Positions 54,097-61,997 of a stretch of DNA of 64,000 nt are shown here, piece by piece. The translations under genes were made by a program, and so were the position numbers. Below the pieces are notes generated by a model, which saw only the letters and a list, made by a program, of their open reading frames with translations, made no database searches and had not been told where the DNA came from. The DNA comes from Helicobacter kayseriensis (GTDB taxonomy: Bacteria > Campylobacterota > Campylobacteria > Campylobacterales > Helicobacteraceae), in assembly GCF_021300655.1 (NCBI RefSeq), contig NZ_JAJTNB010000002.1, positions 1-64,000 on the forward strand, in the 5' to 3' direction. Every line of letters starts with the position of its first letter. The stretch's first letter is position 1.

Positions 54097-54629
54097 AAAA
54101 TACAAAAGCCCCTTTATTGCTTTTTGGTTTTTTGGGAATTTTGGTTTGCTGTATTGTGATTAGTATTGTGATTGCTTTAAAAAATCCTGCCATAGATGAT
54201 GATTCTTATTTTTCTTCCAAAAAACAAGTTGATTATGAGATCAATGCAATACTCAAAGAGCAGAGATGGTTTTTGAAAAATTGTCAGATTTATTTGGATT
54301 TTGAGAATGAGAAAAATGCCAGATTGGAGCTTTTGCCTCCTTATTTTCAGACTAAGACTCGCGATGCTGTGAAAATAGAAAAAGCAAAAGAATATAATCT
54401 TAGGTTAATTACCCAAGGTCAGCTCCCCGATCAATTTCAGGCACATCTTTATCTAGAAAGGATTAATTATCAACAGCCAAGAATAGATTTGGGAGATTTC
54501 TCGCAATCTGATTCTAAAAAATTGATGATTGAGCACAAAGGAAGATACAAAACCCTTCTTGTTGTCACATATGAACGCAATAAAGAGATGAAAAAGATTT
54601 TCTTTGAGGGAGAGATTTTTGCCCTCTAA
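54093..54629 (+). CDS. FixH-like membrane protein
   Basis: A 178-residue protein with one N-terminal membrane helix (about residues 8-30) and a periplasmic domain. The segment after the helix, NPAIDDDSYFSSKKQVDYEINA, resembles the entry of the FixH/CcoG-associated domain, in which a helix and beta-strands follow a DxDYY motif. FixH takes part in copper or cbb3 oxidase assembly. The match is weak and inferred from pattern and position. It overlaps the TPM gene by four bases and the next ORF by 26. Confidence 0.55.
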   Translation: MKNTKAPLLLFGFLGILVCCIVISIVIALKNPAIDDDSYFSSKKQVDYEINAILKEQRWFLKNCQIYLDFENEKNARLELLPPYFQTKTRDAVKIEKAKEYNLRLITQGQLPDQFQAHLYLERINYQQPRIDLGDFSQSDSKKLMIEHKGRYKTLLVVTYERNKEMKKIFFEGEIFAL

Positions 54630-54870
54630 TGGATTTGTTTTGTTGGAGGCTGTTGTTTGTTTGGTATTTGTAGGATTTGCGCTTAGTTTATTTGGAAGCT
54701 ATGTTTCATATCCTAAGCTTCCTTTAGCCAATCAAGAATTGATCTATCCTACAAAAATTCTTTCTCAAAACTCTCTTCTTTTGGAAAGTTCTGGACTTGT
54801 CTTTGAAGTCACGCATCAAATGCTTCAAGAAAAGGGAGAGATATTTTTTTCTTTTAAAATAAAACAATGA
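54604..54870 (+). CDS. pseudopilin-like small protein 1 (class III signal peptide)
   Basis: An 88-residue protein. Read from the TTG at 54604, a 10-residue positively charged leader ends in Gly. The sequence FVLLEAVVCLVFVGFALSL follows, with Phe+1 and Glu+5: exactly the type IV prepilin/pseudopilin processing site and helix. No ATG start fits upstream of this motif. The small globular part (about 50 residues) lacks Cys pairs. Overlap with the FixH-like and the next gene shows it is in the operon. This is inferred from motif only. Confidence 0.6.
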   Translation: MRERFLPSNGFVLLEAVVCLVFVGFALSLFGSYVSYPKLPLANQELIYPTKILSQNSLLLESSGLVFEVTHQMLQEKGEIFFSFKIKQ

Positions 54871-55475
54871 GAAGAGCTTTTGGGATTTTAGAATCTCTGT
54901 TTGCTCTTATGGTTTTCTCGCTTTTGATTTTGGTGTGTTCTAAATTAATGTTGCAAATTCAAAAAGATTTGCATGTTTATGATGAGATGCAAAGAAGCAG
55001 ATCAAGCCTTGCCAATGCTATAGCGTATCTGCAAAAGGCCTTGCAATATGCCATCATAGAATCTAGCTCCAAAGATCAAATAACATACTACGAAGTCAAT
55101 CGCTTGGTTTTCTTCTCCTCATCTTTTTCTCCAGCTTATGATTTTTGCGATTCTGAGAGAATTCCAAGGTGGGGCGATATAAAATATTTTGGTCTTTTTT
55201 CTTCAGATTCTGTAAAGATTGCTAGGGTGATAAGAGAAGAAAAGCAGTGGCTGATCTTGGATCAGAAAGTGGGATGCAGGATTGCAGTTCCACTTGGAGA
55301 GAAGAGGAGAGTTGTTTTGAGGGGAGATGGGCTATATGTAGATCAGGAGATTTTATTAGAAGGGGTTAAAAAGTTTGAATTCTCTAGGCAGGGAGATAAG
55401 TATAAAATCCAAATTTGTCAAGTTTTTTGCATGAGTAAAGAATTCTTACAAAATGAAATAGTTTATGAATTCTAG
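54867..55475 (+). CDS. pseudopilin-like protein 2
   Basis: A 202-residue protein that begins MRRAFGILESLFALMVFSLLILV. If cleaved after Ala4, it has Phe+1 and Glu+5, as in type II secretion/type IV minor pseudopilins. The following region (LMLQIQKDLHVYDEMQRSRSSLANAIAYLQKAL) is the continuing amphipathic N-terminal helix. The rest is beta-rich, with Cys at about 94, 149, 191 and 197. Size and helix resemble GspJ-type minor pseudopilins. It overlaps its neighbours by four and eleven bases. Confidence 0.6.
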   Translation: MRRAFGILESLFALMVFSLLILVCSKLMLQIQKDLHVYDEMQRSRSSLANAIAYLQKALQYAIIESSSKDQITYYEVNRLVFFSSSFSPAYDFCDSERIPRWGDIKYFGLFSSDSVKIARVIREEKQWLILDQKVGCRIAVPLGEKRRVVLRGDGLYVDQEILLEGVKKFEFSRQGDKYKIQICQVFCMSKEFLQNEIVYEF

Positions 55476-55851
55476 AGCTTTTTATTCTTTTTATGTTTTT
55501 GTTTTGTTGGTTTTTATTGCCCTTGCTGTGGGTAAGTATTTTTCAAGAGTTGGAAGAGATCAGCATCAGGGGATTTCTTGTCATATAGAGATGCAGATGG
55601 AAATGTTTGCAAATGATTTGTCTCAATTGACCAAAGCATGCCTTAGACAATATGACCTTAAACAGTGCCAAGAGCTTTCTTTTGAGCTCAATGGCTATCA
55701 AATGCAGTCATTTGTCCATCATTGCAAAAATGATGTTTGCATCTTAGATGTGGTGATTGAGTATATTTCTCCGCTCTCTTCGCTTCCTCTGCGCTACACT
55801 AATCGGACAATTTGGAATCTAAAAAATCTTAAACAAAGTGGAGCTGATTGA
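55465..55851 (+). CDS. pseudopilin-like protein 3 (lacks Glu+5)
   Basis: A 128-residue protein with an N-terminal start MNSRAFYSFYVFVLLVFIALAV, a short charged leader followed by a long hydrophobic helix. Phe follows Ala as in the previous gene, but Glu+5 is missing, as it is in GspK-type tip pseudopilins. The rest is Cys-rich (Cys at about 34, 53, 62, 90 and 95). Overlap with the preceding gene by 11 bases shows coupled translation. The end overlaps the convergent TauE/SafE gene by 33 bases. Assignment is weaker than for the first two. Confidence 0.45.
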   Translation: MNSRAFYSFYVFVLLVFIALAVGKYFSRVGRDQHQGISCHIEMQMEMFANDLSQLTKACLRQYDLKQCQELSFELNGYQMQSFVHHCKNDVCILDVVIEYISPLSSLPLRYTNRTIWNLKNLKQSGAD

Positions 55852-56565
55852 AAAAATATAGATTCCAAAAAGAATTTTTTTATGAAGGTTGGGCTGGATT
55901 TTTTGCATAAGACAAACTCCAAAATAAACTCCTATCATAGAAAAGAATCCGACGATGATTCCATTTTGAAGATGCAGAAAGCCTGCCAGATAAAGGCTTG
56001 TTGCTCCAGATAAGGAAGAAAAACAAATAAAAAATAGTGCCAAAGGAACAACTTCTTTGGAGTTTAGTCCCAAATAGGTTCCCAGTAATGGAGCCAAAAG
56101 AAGTCCCCCTCCGACCCCCAAACTTGAAGAGAAGATTCCTACAATGCACCCAAAGAGGGCCAAAAGAGGATATGTGCGAAGAGCACAAAAAGGTTTGCTT
56201 GCATAGTGTTGTTTGGGGAAGAAAAAATACTTGATAAAAGAGGCGAGCGTAAAGCCCAAAAAGGATATGTGCAAGATAAAATCTGATGCTATAGAGAGAA
56301 TAATTCCGCTCAGGCTTGAGCCTATGAGGCCTCCTATTCCAAGGGCAATCCCAAGATCAACAGAGATTAGTTGTTTTCGGTAATTAAGATAAGAGCCAAA
56401 AAAACTTGCAAAAATCATCTGAAAGATAGAGATGCCAATAGCGCTTGTGATGTCAAATTTGGCAAGCAGGAGAGTTGGAACGATGATTGTGCCTCCACCG
56501 ATTCCAAAAAGTGCTGATGCGATCCCTGAGAGAATACCTAGCAGTGCCAAAGAAAGATTTTCCAT
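55819..56565 (-). CDS. TauE/SafE family sulfite/anion exporter
   Basis: An inner-membrane transporter of the TauE/SafE (UPF0721) family; family members move sulfite, sulfonates or other organic anions. The 248-residue protein has about eight membrane helices in two repeats. Each repeat opens with the family motif: ISGIASALFGIGGGTIIVPTLLL near residue 13 and VGIFSSSLGVGGGLLLAPLLGTY near residue 141. No neighbouring sulfur or taurine genes are present, so the substrate is not known. Convergent with the pseudopilin-like operon. Confidence 0.85.
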   Translation of the reverse strand: MENLSLALLGILSGIASALFGIGGGTIIVPTLLLAKFDITSAIGISIFQMIFASFFGSYLNYRKQLISVDLGIALGIGGLIGSSLSGIILSIASDFILHISFLGFTLASFIKYFFFPKQHYASKPFCALRTYPLLALFGCIVGIFSSSLGVGGGLLLAPLLGTYLGLNSKEVVPLALFFICFSSLSGATSLYLAGFLHLQNGIIVGFFSMIGVYFGVCLMQKIQPNLHKKILFGIYIFSISSTLFKIF

Positions 56566-56645
56566 GTAATCCTTTCTATTTTGGAGATTCTAAAAAAGAA
56601 AATAATCTAAAATAACGAAAGATTTTAAGCAAAAGAAGAGAGTTT

Positions 56646-57374
56646 TTGGTGTATTTTGGAATCAATTCGGGTTTTTTGCAAATTGCGATTAAGAAAGATT
56701 GTGTTGAGCTAGAGAGGATTTTGTCCAATGCGCAAAGAAATTTTAAAACACATTATGTTTCCAATGAAGTTTTGATTTTAGATAGCCAAAAAGTGTTGAA
56801 AAAACGCTACTTTTTGAATTGGTTATTCCATTTGCAAGAAATGCCAATCAATCAAATAATATTAAGCCATGCTTATTTACCAATCCAAATCAAAATCATC
56901 CCCCCTCAATCTTTTTTGTATCGCATTGATGTGCGGGCGCGAGTTGTTGATGCCAGACTGATTGAACTGACGCCAACCCAAACAGATCAAAGGGCAAAGA
57001 GTTGGATTAGGGATTTGTTTAGTGGGTATTTTTTTGATTCTCAAAGACTTCTTCTTGATGCTTCAAGGGAGGGATTTTGGGAGTTTTTGATGAAGATCAT
57101 ATATGCAAAAACAATAAATGACGTTGTGTTGCATATTGATTTTGAGAATCCAGCTTGTGCCAATGAAGATGCCCAGCTTGGATGGGCTTATCAAATGTTA
57201 GATGCCTATAGGGGAGAGAGTTTTTCTCAAATTAGAAAAAAATACATCAGCTTGGTTAAAAAATATCATCCAGATAACGTCTTTGGTGCCGATAATGAAA
57301 TAGTTCAAAATTATCAAGAGCGTTTTGTTCAGATTCAAAAAGCATTTGATAGGATTTGCACGAGCTTAAATTGA
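56646..57374 (+). CDS. protein with C-terminal J domain
   Basis: A 242-residue protein whose last 65 residues form a J domain (about 180-240). SFSQIRKKYISLVKKYHPDNVF carries the essential HPD, and ERFVQIQKAFDRI is helix IV. The first 170 residues show no motif I recognise; they contain mixed helices and strands and no membrane segment. A J domain at the C-terminus differs from DnaJ/CbpA and suggests a dedicated DnaK recruiter (class III). Starts are weak: TTG 56646, or GTG 56649 after AAGAAGAGAG. Ends 10 bases before the next gene. Confidence 0.75.
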   Translation: MVYFGINSGFLQIAIKKDCVELERILSNAQRNFKTHYVSNEVLILDSQKVLKKRYFLNWLFHLQEMPINQIILSHAYLPIQIKIIPPQSFLYRIDVRARVVDARLIELTPTQTDQRAKSWIRDLFSGYFFDSQRLLLDASREGFWEFLMKIIYAKTINDVVLHIDFENPACANEDAQLGWAYQMLDAYRGESFSQIRKKYISLVKKYHPDNVFGADNEIVQNYQERFVQIQKAFDRICTSLN

Positions 57375-57384
57375 AGGAGAAGTG

Positions 57385-58026
57385 ATGGAAGCAGAAAATA
57401 TATCAGGACAAATTCCTAAAAAAAGAGGGGGAGTTTTTACATTTTTGCTAGGTTTTATGAGTGTATTGATCCTCTTTGGAACGCTTGCTGGGGTTGCTTA
57501 TTATTTTTTTATTTTTAAGCAAGAATTAAAGCATCAAGAGGTAGATTCTAGTGTTTTGGAGAGCACGGAGGTTAAGAAGCTTGTCGAGCAGATTAAGGTT
57601 AAAAATAGTCAGATCAAGGTCTTGCAAGATGAGAATACTTTGCTAAGGGGAGAGGTATCAAATATAACTCAACGCTTGAAATATGTAATCAAGCCAAAAG
57701 CCCAGTTTGTAAGTGAATGCTATGATGCAAAGATTGGTGCTTGGAAACTCCCGCAAAAATGCTTCAATGAACTCAATCGCAATCTAGCTCAACTTCTTCA
57801 AAGTGATAAGCGTATTTTGGTTTTGGAAGTTATAGGGGTTGTTGATGAAAAAAAATATGCAGGAAGAAGTCCAGAGCTTAAGCAAGAGGGGCTTGCTTCA
57901 TTCCGCGCTAAAAATGTGATTGAGCGATTACGCAAGGATTTTCCGCAAGTTGTGACACTTGAAGGTTTGAGCTTGCAGCAACCACAAAAGCGTGGGTTTG
58001 CAGTGCGTGCTTACTATGTTGAATAG
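57385..58026 (+). CDS. membrane-anchored coiled-coil protein with OmpA-like end
   Basis: A 213-residue protein with a MotB-like layout: a short cytoplasmic start, one membrane helix (about 17-40), a coiled coil (about 50-100), then a C-terminal domain (about 110-213). A strand (ILVLEVIGVVD), a helix with SFRAKNVIERLRKDFP, and a final strand resemble OmpA-family peptidoglycan-binding repeats. Two Cys (about 110 and 124) flank its start. I chose ATG 57385 after AAGGAG rather than GTG 57382. It sits between the J-domain gene and nadK. Function unknown. Confidence 0.65.
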   Translation: MEAENISGQIPKKRGGVFTFLLGFMSVLILFGTLAGVAYYFFIFKQELKHQEVDSSVLESTEVKKLVEQIKVKNSQIKVLQDENTLLRGEVSNITQRLKYVIKPKAQFVSECYDAKIGAWKLPQKCFNELNRNLAQLLQSDKRILVLEVIGVVDEKKYAGRSPELKQEGLASFRAKNVIERLRKDFPQVVTLEGLSLQQPQKRGFAVRAYYVE

Positions 58027-58035
58027 GGCAAAGAC

Positions 58036-58851
58036 TTGAAGAGTCTTGGGGTTTTTTTACGAAATGATGTTTATAAAATGGGGGAGATACTGCAATCTCT
58101 AGAAGAGATATGTCAGGCACACAAAGTTTCTTTATATTATGAAGAGGGGAATTCTTATGGGAAAGAGGGGATTGGTTTGCAAGAGATTCAAAAGCGGTGC
58201 CAGATTCTTTTATCTCTTGGGGGGGATGGAACTTTGATTTCGACTTTTCACAAAATCCCATCATTGCCAATTTTAGGAATCAATGCGGGTCATTTGGGGT
58301 TTTTGACTAGCGTGTCTTTGGAGAGTATGTCTGCATTTTTGCCTTGTTTGTTTGAGGGAAAGTATCAAATTTATACACACTCTATTCTTTCTGTTTATTT
58401 GGATGGGAGGAAAATCGCATGTGCGCTTAATGAGGTGTTGATTTCTAAAAAAATTTTTCCATCATTGATTGAAATCAGTGCAAAAATTCAAGGCAAGCAA
58501 CTCAATCATTATCGTTGCGATGGCTTAATTGTCGCAACACCTACAGGATCAACAGCTTATAATATTTCTGCAGGAGGAAGCGTTGTCTATCCGTATTGTA
58601 AAAATATTTTGCTCACACCTTTGGCTCCTCACTCTTTAACACAACGTCCAATGATTGTGGGATCTGAGATGGTTTTGGAATTTGATGTTGGGCAAGATTC
58701 TCAAATCATTATTGATGGGCAAAAAGTTTTTCATTTTCCCAAAGGATCGCGTCTTGAAATTTGTGATGAGGGGGAGGTCGCTCAATTGGTCTATCCAAAT
58801 GATTGGGATTATTTTGCCTTGCTACGTGAAAAATTTAATTGGGGAGATTAG
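58036..58851 (+). CDS. nadK: NAD kinase
   Basis: NadK phosphorylates NAD to NADP. The 271-residue protein has the family motif LSLGGDGTLIST (GGDGT, near residues 57-67) and INAGHLGFLT (near 82-91). YRCDGLIVATPTGSTAYNISAGG, the NAD-binding/catalytic region, is near 157-180. Translation appears to begin at TTG 58036, nine bases after the preceding stop; no better start is present. recN follows directly. Confidence 0.92.
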   Translation: MKSLGVFLRNDVYKMGEILQSLEEICQAHKVSLYYEEGNSYGKEGIGLQEIQKRCQILLSLGGDGTLISTFHKIPSLPILGINAGHLGFLTSVSLESMSAFLPCLFEGKYQIYTHSILSVYLDGRKIACALNEVLISKKIFPSLIEISAKIQGKQLNHYRCDGLIVATPTGSTAYNISAGGSVVYPYCKNILLTPLAPHSLTQRPMIVGSEMVLEFDVGQDSQIIIDGQKVFHFPKGSRLEICDEGEVAQLVYPNDWDYFALLREKFNWGD

Positions 58852-58853
58852 GA

Positions 58854-60368
58854 ATGCATATTCAGCAAATTCTCATTAAAGATTCGCCGAGTTTTGAGAA
58901 TCTAGATCTGTGTTTTCATCAAGGGTTGAATGTGATTAGCGGATCAAGCGGGGCGGGAAAATCTGTATTTTTTGCCTCTCTTTTGGCTCTTTTTGGACAC
59001 AAAGAAAGCAATGCAAGTGTGATTGAGGGGTTTTTGGAGGGAGATATAGAGCTTTTTGAATATTTAAGTGAAGAAGAGTTAAATATCCAGATTCTCAAAA
59101 AAGAAAAAACGCGCTATTTTATCAACCATCAAAGCACATCAAAAAAGCGTTTAAGTGAAATCTTTTCCCCTTATGCAAAATTTCTTAGCCATAAAAATTC
59201 CAATGAATTAGAGAGTGCATTTTTGCTCACATTGCTTGATGATATGATTGCAGATCCTCATCATCACCAGAATCTAAAGCTTTATCAAGAGCAGTTTTTG
59301 TACTCCCAGGCTCTTCAAGCTCAGCTCCAACGCTTAAGAGAAGATGCGCAGAGGCTTGTAGAGCTCAAGGAATTTGCACGATTTGAAATTGAGAGAATCT
59401 CAAGCATCAATCCGCGTGCTGGAGAGTATGAGGAGCTTTTAGAATATAAAAAAATGCTTTCAAAAAGAGAAAAATTGCAAAGCCTTGGAGCAGAGGCATT
59501 GGTAGCCTTAGAGCAAGCAAGGAAGATTAGTGTTTTTTTGGAGGCCTTGGAAGAGAGAGTTGAGGGATTTGATGAGATGATTTTGGAGCTTGATGCCAAA
59601 GTTGAGAGTGAAATGCAAAAACTTGCAGAGCTTGAGGAGCAAAACCCCGAAGAGGTTTTAGATCGATTATCAAAATTGTCTTCTTTGATTTCTCGTTATG
59701 GAGGAATTGATGAGGCTTTGGAATATTTGGAAGAGCAGAAAAATAAACTAGCAAGCTATGAAACCATTGAGGATAATCAAAAAGAGCTTGAATCTCAACT
59801 TAATCAGATTCAAAAAACTCTTCAAGAACTTGCTTGTAGTCTTTCTGAAAAAAGAAGCCAACATTTGAGGCTTTTTGAAGAAGAGATTAAGCAATATGCA
59901 TCTTTGCTCTTGCTTTCTTGCGTCAATTTTTCTCTTCAAGAGAGCGCAATGCATCAGCTTGGGAGAGATTATCTTGAGGTTAGATTGGGATCTTCTTTGG
60001 TCCATACTCTTAGTTCTGGGGAATACAATCGTTTAAGGCTTGCTATTTTGGCTTTACAAAATAAAAAAAATATGGGGATTTTGTTGCTAGATGAAATTGA
60101 TGCAAATTTGAGTGGGGAGGAGAGTGAAGGAGTGGCCAAAGTACTCAAAAAGCTTTCTTTGTCCTATCAAGTGTTTGCTATCTCTCACCAACCTCATCTG
60201 CCCTCTGTTGCCAATGCGCATTTTGTAGTCCAAAAAACTAATGAAGGAAGCAAAATGCAAGAGCTTGATCGCGAAGGTAGAATCAGGGAAATCGCGCGTA
60301 TGATTAGTGGAGCGCATTTAACTCAAGAAGCGCTAGAGTTTGCTCGCAAGAAGGTAGAGGCGCAGTGA
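58854..60368 (+). CDS. recN: DNA repair ATPase RecN
   Basis: RecN is an SMC-like ATPase that acts in double-strand break repair. The product (504 residues) has Walker A GSSGAGKSVFFASLLALFG (about residues 29-47), two coiled-coil arms in the middle (about 150-340), the ABC signature LSSGEYNRLRLAIL (about 388) and Walker B GILLLDEIDANLSGEES (about 410). It is shorter than E. coli RecN (553), as in other Helicobacter. I chose ATG 58854 since the family start is MHIQQILI; an earlier ATG overlaps nadK. Only two bases separate it from nadK. Confidence 0.92.
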   Translation: MHIQQILIKDSPSFENLDLCFHQGLNVISGSSGAGKSVFFASLLALFGHKESNASVIEGFLEGDIELFEYLSEEELNIQILKKEKTRYFINHQSTSKKRLSEIFSPYAKFLSHKNSNELESAFLLTLLDDMIADPHHHQNLKLYQEQFLYSQALQAQLQRLREDAQRLVELKEFARFEIERISSINPRAGEYEELLEYKKMLSKREKLQSLGAEALVALEQARKISVFLEALEERVEGFDEMILELDAKVESEMQKLAELEEQNPEEVLDRLSKLSSLISRYGGIDEALEYLEEQKNKLASYETIEDNQKELESQLNQIQKTLQELACSLSEKRSQHLRLFEEEIKQYASLLLLSCVNFSLQESAMHQLGRDYLEVRLGSSLVHTLSSGEYNRLRLAILALQNKKNMGILLLDEIDANLSGEESEGVAKVLKKLSLSYQVFAISHQPHLPSVANAHFVVQKTNEGSKMQELDREGRIREIARMISGAHLTQEALEFARKKVEAQ

Positions 60369-61681
60369 AATTAGAGCTTTTGGAGGCCATTGCTCAAAGA
60401 TTTGGGCAATATGAAATGATTTTTAGCCTGCGTCGCATTGATGATAATTTGTTGCGATTGACTTTGGATTTTGATGAGTTTTATTTGGATATGAGCAAGT
60501 CTAAAAGTTCTATTTTTCAAACAAAAGAAAGAATTTTAGGAAATCCCTATCATTCTCCATTTGATTTAGCACTCACTCGATATTGCTCAAGGGCCAAGCT
60601 GATGGGCTGTCGCGTTGATGGAAAAAATCGCATTTTAATTGTTGAGTTTTTGCATTGTGCTGGATATAAGCAAAACCCATATGCTTTGCATTTTGAATTT
60701 ACTGGGCGACACACAAATGTTATTTTGATTGATCAGAATCAGAGAGTTTTAGAAGCACTGCGACATATAGGTGAGAGCAAAAGTTCAAGGGTGATTAAAC
60801 CCAATAAGCCATTTTCACCTCTTCCTCAACCCATTCAAGATTATCCCAATCATAAGCCTATTACCAATGAAGAATTGGATTTGTTGCTGATGGAGGCATA
60901 TGCAGAAAGAATGCAATCAAGGATTGCGCAAAAAAAACAACTTCTCATCTCTCAAAGAAAGAAAAAAATAGATGATCTTGTTTTGTTGATAAAGCAATTG
61001 CCCGATCCTTATGATCTGCAAGATCAGGCACGAACTTATGCTTTGTGGGGGGAGTTGATTTTTTCCTCTCCTCTTCCTAAGCATTTTTCACATTCTTTTG
61101 TGTTGCAAGATTATGAGCATAGGGAGATTAAGATCGAATTGCCCTCTAGAATTAAATCATTTGCTCAAGGCGGAAATTTTTGTTTTGCACAAAGCAAAAA
61201 GCTTAAGCAAAAGCTTAAAAATCTTTCAATCCAAAAAGAATTTCTAGATTCTAAGATTGCGTTTTTAAAAAGAGAAATTGCCTATATTCAGAGTATTGAG
61301 CAAGAATGTGATTTGCAAGTCTTTCTTCAAAAAAAGCATAGGCATAGAGAAAAAGATAAAAAAGACTATGAAAGTTTTTTCATTGATGGGATTAAGGTCT
61401 CTATTGGGAAAAACGCCAAAGAGAATCAAAAGCTTCTTGAAGATGCAAAGGCTAATGATCTTTGGTTGCATATTCAAAATATCCCCTCTTCGCATATGAT
61501 TATCCATTGTGGAAAGACGTATATAAGAGAAGAAATACTTATGCAAAGTGCAAAAATCCTCTTGGGGATGAATGGGATTTTGGATAAAAATATTTCAGTC
61601 GATTATACACAAAGGCGATTTGTCAAAATTATAGAAGGGGCAAATGTTTTGTATTCTAAGCAAAAAACCTTGAGGTTTTAG
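60365..61681 (+). CDS. rqcH: RqcH (NFACT) ribosome-quality-control protein
   Basis: RqcH (formerly fibronectin-binding protein) binds the large ribosomal subunit with trapped peptidyl-tRNA and adds C-terminal alanine tails. The 438-residue protein has the NFACT-N domain (about 1-150; FEFTGRHTNVILID near 110-123), a coiled coil (about 180-320), and the NFACT-R domain with LWLHIQNIPSSHMII (about 365-379). It is shorter than the Bacillus protein (about 570), so some central helices are reduced. It starts at GTG 60365, overlapping recN by four bases. Confidence 0.85.
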   Translation: MKLELLEAIAQRFGQYEMIFSLRRIDDNLLRLTLDFDEFYLDMSKSKSSIFQTKERILGNPYHSPFDLALTRYCSRAKLMGCRVDGKNRILIVEFLHCAGYKQNPYALHFEFTGRHTNVILIDQNQRVLEALRHIGESKSSRVIKPNKPFSPLPQPIQDYPNHKPITNEELDLLLMEAYAERMQSRIAQKKQLLISQRKKKIDDLVLLIKQLPDPYDLQDQARTYALWGELIFSSPLPKHFSHSFVLQDYEHREIKIELPSRIKSFAQGGNFCFAQSKKLKQKLKNLSIQKEFLDSKIAFLKREIAYIQSIEQECDLQVFLQKKHRHREKDKKDYESFFIDGIKVSIGKNAKENQKLLEDAKANDLWLHIQNIPSSHMIIHCGKTYIREEILMQSAKILLGMNGILDKNISVDYTQRRFVKIIEGANVLYSKQKTLRF

Positions 61682-61690
61682 GAGGGATTT

Positions 61691-61996
61691 ATGGCTGTAT
61701 CATCGATTGGAAATTTAACTTATATCAATCAAAATGCGCAGATAGGTGCAAGTGCTCAAGCCCATGCTCAACATCGTGGCGATATTGCCCATCTTGCTAA
61801 TATGCAAGACTTTCAAAATAGATTGGGCGAAGTGCAGGAAGTCAAAAAGCTTGAAGAAAATGAGGCGCTCAATCCAGATAGAGATTCCAAAAGACAAAGA
61901 CAAGAAGATCAAGATCGTCAAAAAAGACATTTACAAGAGCAAGCAAAAGAAAAAACTTGTTTTGTAAGCGATCATATTTTAGATATTAAGGCATAA
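61691..61996 (+). CDS. small charged protein of unknown function
   Basis: A 101-residue protein, soluble, with no signal peptide or membrane helix. The first 40 residues are Ala/Asn/Gln-rich (AVSSIGNLTYINQNAQIGASAQAHAQHRGDIAHLAN). The following 50 are highly charged (Asp, Arg, Glu, Lys) and likely helical. I know related Campylobacterota proteins only as conserved hypotheticals. It lies 9 bases after rqcH with AGGAGG before its ATG, and 1 base before the GT2 gene, so it is probably co-transcribed. Confidence 0.75.
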   Translation: MAVSSIGNLTYINQNAQIGASAQAHAQHRGDIAHLANMQDFQNRLGEVQEVKKLEENEALNPDRDSKRQRQEDQDRQKRHLQEQAKEKTCFVSDHILDIKA

Positions 61997-61997
61997 G

